A stretch of DNA of 64,000 nt from Saccharomycopsis fibuligera x Saccharomycopsis cf. fibuligera (taxonomy: Eukaryota > Ascomycota > Saccharomycetes > Ascoideales > Saccharomycopsidaceae), in the NCBI GenBank assembly GCA_001936135.1, contig CP012814.1, forward strand, positions 1,302,001 through 1,366,000, read 5' to 3'. The notes below the pieces were generated by a model. That model searched no databases and was not told the origin of the DNA. It worked only from the letters and a program-made list of their open reading frames with translations. This document shows, in pieces, positions 58,701 through 64,000 of the stretch. How positions within the stretch are numbered: the first letter of the stretch is position 1; every line of letters begins with the position of its first letter. The position numbers were made by a program, and so were the translations under genes.

Positions 58701-60070
58701 CATTGAAAGGGTTGTCTGTTTCGGCTGGTGTGAAATCAGATTCAGAATTAAAAAATATTGACATCAATAACAACTTTTTCAAAACTCTTGACACATACAT
58801 CCAAGATGCGCCATACAGCGAATTTGAAAAATTGCAACTAAAAATCGAAGTGTTTGCCATAATTCGAATTTTTGCACCATCACCACCACCATCATCATCA
58901 TCATCAGCATCGTCATCTGAGGCGAAAAGCGTCAAGTTTAATGTTTACTACTTGACATTGTTTTTGATCTTGTCCAGTGAACAATTAGCACAGCAGCAGA
59001 CTCTTGACAGCTCTGTGCCAGTGCCAGTGTCAGTGCCGGTGCCTGGGGACTTGATCACTGAAGACGAAGAAGAAGAGCACAGTAATAATGTGTTGCAGCT
59101 TAGTTTATTCAAGCATTTGAAAAGCTTGGGTGAATCTGAATTTGTTTTTTTGTATTCTTATGTTTTGAAGTCAATTGAGTCAATCAAGGAAACTGATGGA
59201 AAGAACAACAGCGATCATAACATGCTATTATCTTTGATTAAGGCTCTTTCAGTGCTCTTGAAAACTTTGAAAGTCAAGAAGAACGAATTTGAAAAAATCA
59301 ACACCAAGAACTTATTTGCTAGCACCCTATCTGTTTTCCTTGACTTGTTGGACAATGACAAAGGACTTGACGCTGCCCCATTAGACGAAGATTTGATCCT
59401 TTTGATAATCACGGTTCTCAACTTTGTGATTAGTGAAGTGAATCATTTGATGAGCCAATTCACATTTGAGCAGTTGCTACTAGTGATTTTGAGAATTAGT
59501 TTTACCCTCAAATCCAATTTCAGTGAACCGGTATACCATGCGCTTACTAGAATCATTTCTAGAATCTTGCTCTTGTACAGATTCCGTTTAGTCAACAGAT
59601 ACCAGTTATTAGTGAAGATCTTTGTGCCATTGTTGGATGTTCTCGCCAGCAGTGGTGGTAACAGCAACAATAGTGATGCGGCCGCGGCCGCGGCCGCGCA
59701 GCAGCAGAGCTATGAGAGATGTGCTGATCTGTACAATAGAGCCATTGGCAACTTATGCCAACCTAATGACCAATCTGCGAAGACTGTTTCCAAGAAAAAG
59801 AACGAGTTAAGTTCTAACGTAAACATCATTAAGAGAGATTTGAGAAAACATTTACCGGTTGTGCTATTGAGCTTTATCAAGTTTGCCTTGAAACGGAATT
59901 TCGCGCTATCGATTTCACAGGCACTTGTTCACAACGGGATCTTCTTGATGTTTGATGTTTTCACGGAGAAAGAGTTCAATTTTATTAATTCGAGTTTGGA
60001 TACTACGGGGAGAATGTACTTTAAGACGATTTTCGAAGACTACCAGAAGTTTGGTAAGTGGAAGGAGTAG
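55757..60070 (+). CDS. URB2: Urb2/Npa2, nucleolar pre-60S assembly factor
   Basis: Nucleolar helical-repeat protein of the earliest pre-60S particle, acting with Urb1/Npa1, Nop8, Rsa3 and Dbp6. 1437 residues from the ATG at 55757, a little longer than the roughly 1170 of S. cerevisiae Urb2. Mostly helical with no catalytic motif. The diagnostic part is the C-terminal Urb2 domain: RDLRKHLPVVLLSFIKFAL, ISQALVHNGIFLMFDVF, FINSSLDTTGRMYFKTIF and EDYQKFGKWKE at the very end. Low-complexity inserts include a Ser/Pro run near 1043, a VPVP repeat near 1090, and an Ala/Gln run near 1308-1318. A CTG codon at 59729-59731 falls in ADLYNRA, where I expect a small residue. Confidence 0.9.
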   Translation: MTLPDLKSAQAITKFLRTSNDLPEVFELIKLLIDNESVLPHKQVFIVQLFESRLAAELNNSGNSKNNNKHPNKKKPLYYKEEAVWQILSNMIDGISQLDGLQRLLVVQSIRNIKFLSIFNLILDVNNSDLTSSYVNVLLKVSRRNLLNVSKSASQSSLSVLELFLQILRKSITSANNFSENNDIAEIVLRVYEYLTHNDLINLNFNSRELVAIKSHQFKEIVKFYKENSQFIINYYINSGLLDALLSILSQKNGPNDKNQELAKSIVVSFLNNSVTFEVSKPDQLNLSYLSSHFEQFIKVTKSEENILLLYQLFLGLDIWNSTISNTGNFEILAAVNENIIDALIGDENLHLSVNKVIQINLDQVKQNLIGRKKSMGQVFLSKAFVDKLYTRALQLQLSIEDFNKLSDSELAKVMAEIKIIDQSSAELLYQLMQLENSSSKKNFAGIDTFGFASLCVVLKSINSGVSKDIYAQLFSEVLHYNSLTSHLLIGFLDQYRKLWLVGKTGFLEDFGFSNQVNAKLSVLSVTQLNTVSGSTFQHFVNSDESKECQESYFFLFNSILTFLLSDQKNNHNSAKKKTFIKYFDVLSEAKFVKQFQASELYFKAVYQITLLFHFDELFANEAGDVTAAAGRKLTVFAETSIDYNNVYHVLTLFRFFENAPHVETKKVSVQKLLKNLSKQIDNLATDVQLKYLKAAFQRYFNVLFLVKDASELSSLLQKLLEVGSSDDAFYQSALTPILENVLFFENQGLANEFIKCVVAILSEKEKAIFCSKIILKIPIECFHRDQRAEVLDKMTELLKHSDLQSATTSEDGGDFHQISYYSRLVIEHLIVFPTYRSKLETEVDQMFDLYKGLVQVTKKTTGKQTISKETSKQISKLGEINDKIIHAVVDNFLKQHLDKQSDEFLSELIKKVSKALDKGKLNEKIFTLYSIISNVKQFYSFESKFAELKGNLAVFCQSYISGLVSEHANNKYPSIFELTLALKGLSVSAGVKSDSELKNIDINNNFFKTLDTYIQDAPYSEFEKLQLKIEVFAIIRIFAPSPPPSSSSSASSSEAKSVKFNVYYLTLFLILSSEQLAQQQTLDSSVPVPVSVPVPGDLITEDEEEEHSNNVLQLSLFKHLKSLGESEFVFLYSYVLKSIESIKETDGKNNSDHNMLLSLIKALSVLLKTLKVKKNEFEKINTKNLFASTLSVFLDLLDNDKGLDAAPLDEDLILLIITVLNFVISEVNHLMSQFTFEQLLLVILRISFTLKSNFSEPVYHALTRIISRILLLYRFRLVNRYQLLVKIFVPLLDVLASSGGNSNNSDAAAAAAAQQQSYERCADLYNRAIGNLCQPNDQSAKTVSKKKNELSSNVNIIKRDLRKHLPVVLLSFIKFALKRNFALSISQALVHNGIFLMFDVFTEKEFNFINSSLDTTGRMYFKTIFEDYQKFGKWKE
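59678..59699 (+). repeat. GCGGCC hexanucleotide repeat coding for poly-Ala
   Basis: A 22-bp stretch of only G and C, with overlapping GCGGCCGC sites, encoding seven Ala by alternating GCG and GCC codons before three Gln. Strikingly GC-rich in an AT-rich gene. Confidence 0.9.
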
Positions 60071-60449
60071 AGTTTAGCGGTGTATAGAGATTTTATTTAT
60101 TGATATAGTTTTGACTGAATATAACTGAATGGACATGCTACAGCATGATAGCCTAGAATTCTCATTGTTGACAAGTAGTGGTCACTGTCGTAAGCGTGAG
60201 ATTGGTTGAGCATTGTGGTGGTGGTGGTGGCGTGTGATATTAATACCGGAGATAACGGCCGTTCAGGTGCCGCTGCTGCCAAATTTCGACATATAAAAGT
60301 GGCAGCAGCGCTCAGAGCATCGCATCCTCGGACTCAGCTTCGTTCATCGCCTGGCTTCTATTCTTCCTTCTCCCAAATTTATCTATTATATATTATTTTT
60401 TCTTTTTTTTTTTTTTAAACTACTGTCCAGTACAAACAAACCCACCACC
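60071..60449. other. URB2-aldo-keto reductase intergenic region
   Basis: 379 bp between tandem genes, with a TATAAAAG box at 60292-60299 (about 150 bp before the next ATG) and a poly-T tract near 60403-60416. Confidence 0.55.
60292..60299 (+). promoter_or_regulatory. TATA box of the aldo-keto reductase
   Basis: TATAAAAG 151 bp upstream of the ATG; consistent with an inducible, well-expressed gene. Confidence 0.5.
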
Positions 60450-61418
60450 ATGACCCAATTGCACAAGTCCACCACCGTTTTCAAGCTAAACACAGGCGCA
60501 ACCATCCCAGCTATCGGCTTAGGCACCTGGAGAGCCAGCAAGGGTGACGAAGCACGCCAGGTGTTCTTGACTGCCATCAAGGCAGGATATCGCCACATTG
60601 ACACTGCTCATGTCTACGGCAATGAAAAGGAAGTTGGCGAAGCTATCAGAGAAGCGATCAGCCAAGGAATTGTCAAGAGAGAAGACTTGTTTGTCACCAC
60701 TAAGCTCTGGAACTTCAACCACCGCAGAGCCAAAGAGGCGCTCGACGAGTCCTTGGAGAGATTGGGGCTCGACTACGTTGATTTGTACTTGGTCCATTGG
60801 CCATTCACCACCTTGAAGAGAACCGACTCTGAAGGTAAAGAAGTTTACTTGCCACTCAAGGCGTGGCCTGATTACGATTCATACTTTGACAAGGACTGGG
60901 ACTACATCAAGACGTGGCAACAAGTGCAGGAGTTGGTTAAAGAAGGCAAGACCAAAGCGGTGGGGGTGTCCAACTATACCGTCAAGAGATTAAAAAAGTT
61001 GATTGAGCACCCATCCACAAAGGTTATCCCATCGGTGAACCAAGTCCAGTTGCACCAGTTGCTGCCAGAAATCGAATTGGTGGACTACGCCAAAGAGAAG
61101 GGCGTGGTTATTGAGGCTTACTCTCCGTTGGGTTCCAATGGCGCGCCATTATTGAAGAACGAGTTTGCCCAAAAAATTGCTGAGAAGAATGGTATTCCAG
61201 TGGCCAATTTGATTTTCAGCTGGATTGTGGCCAGAGGAATTGTGGTTTTGCCAAAGTCGGCGACCGAGTCCAGAATTATTAGTAATTTGAAAATTGCGGA
61301 TTTGCCGCAGCAAGACTTGGATGCCTTGACAAAGTACGCTCAAGAGCACGGTGGACCTCAAAGAATCGGCACTTCAACCTGGGTTCCAGATGGGCTCTGG
61401 AAGGATAGTGACCTCTAA
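60450..61418 (+). CDS. Aldo-keto reductase (Gcy1/Ypr1-like)
   Basis: NADPH-dependent reductase of aldehydes and ketones, AKR3-type; possible roles in glycerol or xylose-type sugar metabolism. 322 residues from the ATG at 60450. Catalytic tetrad: Asp51 and Tyr56 in DTAHVYGNE, Lys85 in TTKLWN, His116 in YLVHWPF. Other signatures: GLGTWRA near the N-terminus, GVSNYTVKRL, VNQVQLHQ, EAYSPLGSNG and the cofactor-binding VLPKSATESRI. Codon use is biased to CTC, TTG, AAG and GGT, suggesting high expression. A CTG codon at 61062-61064 aligns with a residue that is usually Leu. Convergent with DIA2, 111 bp between stops. Confidence 0.94.
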   Translation: MTQLHKSTTVFKLNTGATIPAIGLGTWRASKGDEARQVFLTAIKAGYRHIDTAHVYGNEKEVGEAIREAISQGIVKREDLFVTTKLWNFNHRRAKEALDESLERLGLDYVDLYLVHWPFTTLKRTDSEGKEVYLPLKAWPDYDSYFDKDWDYIKTWQQVQELVKEGKTKAVGVSNYTVKRLKKLIEHPSTKVIPSVNQVQLHQLLPEIELVDYAKEKGVVIEAYSPLGSNGAPLLKNEFAQKIAEKNGIPVANLIFSWIVARGIVVLPKSATESRIISNLKIADLPQQDLDALTKYAQEHGGPQRIGTSTWVPDGLWKDSDL

Positions 61419-61529
61419 TTTGTTTGTAAGCTGCTGCTACTGCTACAGGCTTAGTTAGATACAAGTGTTTATATGAATTGAATGTACATTCTATGCGCAA
61501 ACAGTATGTAAGCTCTAAGAAGACTGCTG

Positions 61530-62380
61530 CTACTGCCGTAGTAGGGGGGTGTTCTCAATGTCTTCAACGTACCCCTCGTCGACCAAGACGCCAAGGGTGC
61601 TTTGCGAGACATTTTCGATTCCGTTGATGATCAACTTGTTCAACTTTAGTGGACGCTGCTGTTGCTGGTGCTTGTTATCGCTGTCGCTGCTCAAAGTCTG
61701 GCGCTTTGTTTGTTGCGCTCGCAGCAGAATCGATCTCGCTTTGCTGGCCATCGACGACGCAACCTGGACCTGTTTGGTCTTCATTCTGTAGTTGAAGAAT
61801 TCCAATATTCCAAACCCAGACAACGTGGCGAAACTCAAGTCCAAGATTTTCAAATTGTGCCAGAATACGTCACTGCTGGCGGTGGTGCTGGCGGTGGTGC
61901 TGGCCGCAGCTTGAGCTTGGGCTTGAGCTTGCTGGACTTGCAATATCGCGGCTTTCAAAACTGATAAAGTAAAGTCATTGAAGCTTGAGCACTGCGGAAT
62001 GTAAAGCTCGGCCAAGTTGGGCACCGATTGAATAAACTCGTGAAAGTTGAAAAAATTGTCATTATTGGCAGTGGCAGCACCAGCACCAGCACCAGCACCA
62101 CTATTATTAACCAAATGCACCCGATTTTGCGGAAACTCAAAGTACCGCGCATTCCCAATATTCAAGACCCTCAACTGTGGCCCAACATGGGACAAGATTT
62201 TCATCAACCCGGTGAATGTCAATGTGGTGCCAAACAAGTCGAGCGCTGCTAAGCTGCCGAACTGGTGGGCGAGGAGCGAGTGACTAGTAGGGCTGTCTAG
62301 CAGTAGTGGCGTCTGGCTGTTTGCGTCGTTGGAATCGTCTTGTCTGAGTGTGAGTTTTTCCAACTTTGCTGAAACTAAGC

Positions 62381-62413
<33 letters not shown>

Positions 62414-64000
62414 GATCCTGCCGATGGTGCAAAAAATGTTGAATCGTCAACCCGTGGTTATTTTCCAAGTGCAATTCTGTCAATTTTGGAAGTTTGAAAA
62501 TTCCCTTGAATGTGCTTGCGTGCTCGTGGCTCACTCTGCTGTCTAACAGCTGCTGCTGCTGCTGCTGCTGCTGCAACTCGTCAACCTCCTCTGCGCTCTT
62601 GATGATGTTCTTGAAATTGAACCCCACAATCACCAATTTCTCCAAATTCGGCACGCGGCTATACTTGAAGATGTTGTTGAACGGGATCTTTTTTTGCGAG
62701 TACTGTAGTTTTCTGTTGCCGATTAATGTCAAGCTTTTCAAGTTTTGGTAAAAGAACGCCTGGCCATGAGTGCTGCTGCTGCTGCTGCTGCTGCTGCAAC
62801 AAAGCTGGTAAAAGTCAAGCACCTTCAGCTTATAAAAGTCCTTCAACTCAATGCACATGTCAGCCTGGTTGTTGTGGCCGTTGATGAAGACGAGTTTCAA
62901 GTGTCTGAGTCTCGGCAAGCAGTGGAGGAGCTTCTCTTCTAGGAACGGAGTAGTAGCGATGGACAAGTTTAGGTCTTGTATTGCCAGTATTGCACTGCTG
63001 CTGGTGCTGCTGCTGTCGTTGTTGTTGGCTGTGGCACACTCGAGCATCTCGACAAACTGAAACAAGTCCAACTCAAACAAATTCAACGAAACTTGGCTCA
63101 CTCGGAGCCGCAACTCATTGCTGACCAACTTGCGAACCACGTACCGCTCATTGCCCGCGGCGATCTTGGCAATCTTCAAGTCCTGGATGCTCTTCAAACG
63201 GCTGTTTTGCTTTGCGTGCTTGATGAAGGCGAGAAAGTGGTTGAATGTCCGCGCGACTAGTGGGGTCTGAGCGAACGTGAAGCGCTGGTAGAATGTGGAG
63301 ATTTGCGACAAGGTGCGGTGCCAGAGCTTGGAAACGAGAAAGAAAACACCAATGATTTGGGAGTGGTGAAAGTGAGAGAATATGAGGGTGACTATCTCTA
63401 TAGGGAATCTCTGGACTGGGTCAGCGGATTTGCGCTTGGAGTGCCTGCTGTGGATTTCTCTGATTATTGGGTTTTGAAAAGTGGCTCTGGCTCTGATCTT
63501 CTGAGGCAGAGCTGCTGCTGGCAGAGCTGCTGCTGCTGCTGCTGGCAGTTGCCGCTGCTGTTTTTTGGAAGGAACTGCTGGCAGTAGTATAGAGTCAATG
63601 GTGGTGCCAGTTCTTTTCCTCTCGCCAGGCTTTTGCTGCTGCTGCTTTTGCTGCTGCTCGAGTTTCAACTCAACCAGGCGCTGCAGCCTGACCAACTGCT
63701 CAATGAGCCCCTCGGCAACCTTGATATTCTTCTCCCTGGCTGCCCGCTGCACCGTTGCCAAACCGTTTGTGTAGACCTGGTGCGCCTTGGAGTAATTCTT
63801 GGTCATTTCCAATATCGATCCGCAGCGAAGGTATCCCTTGGCGCCAAACGGCTGCGATTTGACGATTTGTTTCGCGTCGTGGTACGCTTTGCTCACGTTG
63901 TTTGTCTTGAGGTACGCCTTGAGCCGCAAGTCGTACGCCGTGGCCAACTTGGGATGCACTAGCAGTGGCTGTTGTTGTTGTTGGCTGCTGCTGCTGCTTC
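61530..64000 (-). CDS. DIA2: F-box/LRR protein, probable Dia2, 5' end beyond window
   Basis: Substrate receptor of an SCF ubiquitin ligase. S. cerevisiae Dia2 rides with the replisome and drives Mcm7/CMG ubiquitylation at replication termination. The frame is open to base 64000, so the start lies outside; 822 residues are visible. Order: TPR-like helices (AYHDAKQIVKSQPFGAKGYL, SKAHQVYTNGLATVQ), a Lys/Gln and Ala-rich linker, an F-box at about 190-230 (DPVQRFPIEIVTLIF through LVSKLWHRTL), then leucine-rich repeats to the end. TPR plus F-box plus LRR is the Dia2 layout. There are many homopeptides: Gln, Asn, Ser, Ala, Ala-Gly and Ala-Gln. Local GC is higher than elsewhere. Orthology rests on architecture, as Dia2 sequences diverge quickly. 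Confidence 0.8.
62388..62411 (-). repeat. AAC repeat coding for poly-Asn in DIA2
   Basis: GTT units on the plus strand; an Asn run within the leucine-rich-repeat region. Confidence 0.85.
62549..62574 (-). repeat. CAG repeat coding for poly-Gln in DIA2
   Basis: Pure CTG units on the plus strand, read as Gln codons on the coding strand, between leucine-rich repeats. Confidence 0.85.
62773..62798 (-). repeat. AGC repeat coding for poly-Ser in DIA2
   Basis: Again CTG units on the plus strand but in another frame, so the same trinucleotide here gives Ser instead of Gln. Confidence 0.85.

Noticed and set aside
1-64000. CRISPR arrays, rRNA genes, replication origin or centromere
   Set aside because: No spaced direct repeats of CRISPR type, no rRNA sequence, and no origin or centromere consensus that can be called by eye in this clade.

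Overview
This window is nuclear DNA of a budding yeast (Saccharomycotina). Genes are compact and mostly intron-poor. The four introns I can define are short (60-147 nt), lie near the start codon, and carry TACTAAC or TACTAAT branch sites. The DNA is AT-rich with many homopolymer tracts. CTG codons are avoided: I find none by eye in PRC1 or TOP1. Where CTG does occur in BIO2 and URB2 it sits at positions I expect to be Ala/Ser-like, while one in the aldo-keto reductase sits at a Leu-like position. Together with a LINE-type retroelement relic, a secreted aspartyl protease and a phospholipase B, this suggests a CTG-clade (CUG-Ser) yeast near Candida/Lodderomyces. That is an inference, because no tRNA-Ser(CAG) is in the window. 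Translations here used the standard code.

Layout. 1-17 kb: VPS10 (sorting receptor, cut by the window edge, minus), PRC1 (carboxypeptidase Y, its classical cargo, plus), ASA1 (minus), GEP3 (mitochondrial GTPase, plus), then two plus-strand genes I cannot name with confidence. 17.6-29.8 kb: SGS1 (RecQ helicase, minus, with a 60-nt intron), a secreted aspartyl protease (plus) followed by a 14-bp minisatellite, BIO2 (minus), and UFD1 (minus, whose first coding exon is only the ATG). 30-41 kb: TFC4 (plus), ALF1 (minus), LSM7 (plus, with a three-codon first exon), FUR1 (plus), TOP1 (plus).

41-47 kb is an accessory island: a tRNA-Ala(AGC) gene, a 5'-truncated LINE relic with a poly-A tail, and a large gene joining a PD-(D/E)XK nuclease-like segment to a protein kinase, bounded by two 51-bp direct repeats. 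A deleted MFS transporter relic follows. This is the best candidate for an undescribed mobile or effector-type system.

48-64 kb: a zinc alcohol dehydrogenase (plus), a mitochondrial carrier (minus), a Ser/Ala-rich GPI protein (plus), a phospholipase B (minus), URB2 (plus), an aldo-keto reductase (plus), and DIA2 (F-box/LRR, minus, cut by the right edge).

How the genes relate. Most are unrelated housekeeping genes in alternating divergent and convergent pairs. Exceptions worth noting are VPS10 next to the gene of its ligand, and SGS1 and TOP1 sharing a TTTTCGCGCG promoter element expected for G1/S control. TOP1 also has a stop-free, acid-free upstream extension that looks like a mitochondrial presequence.
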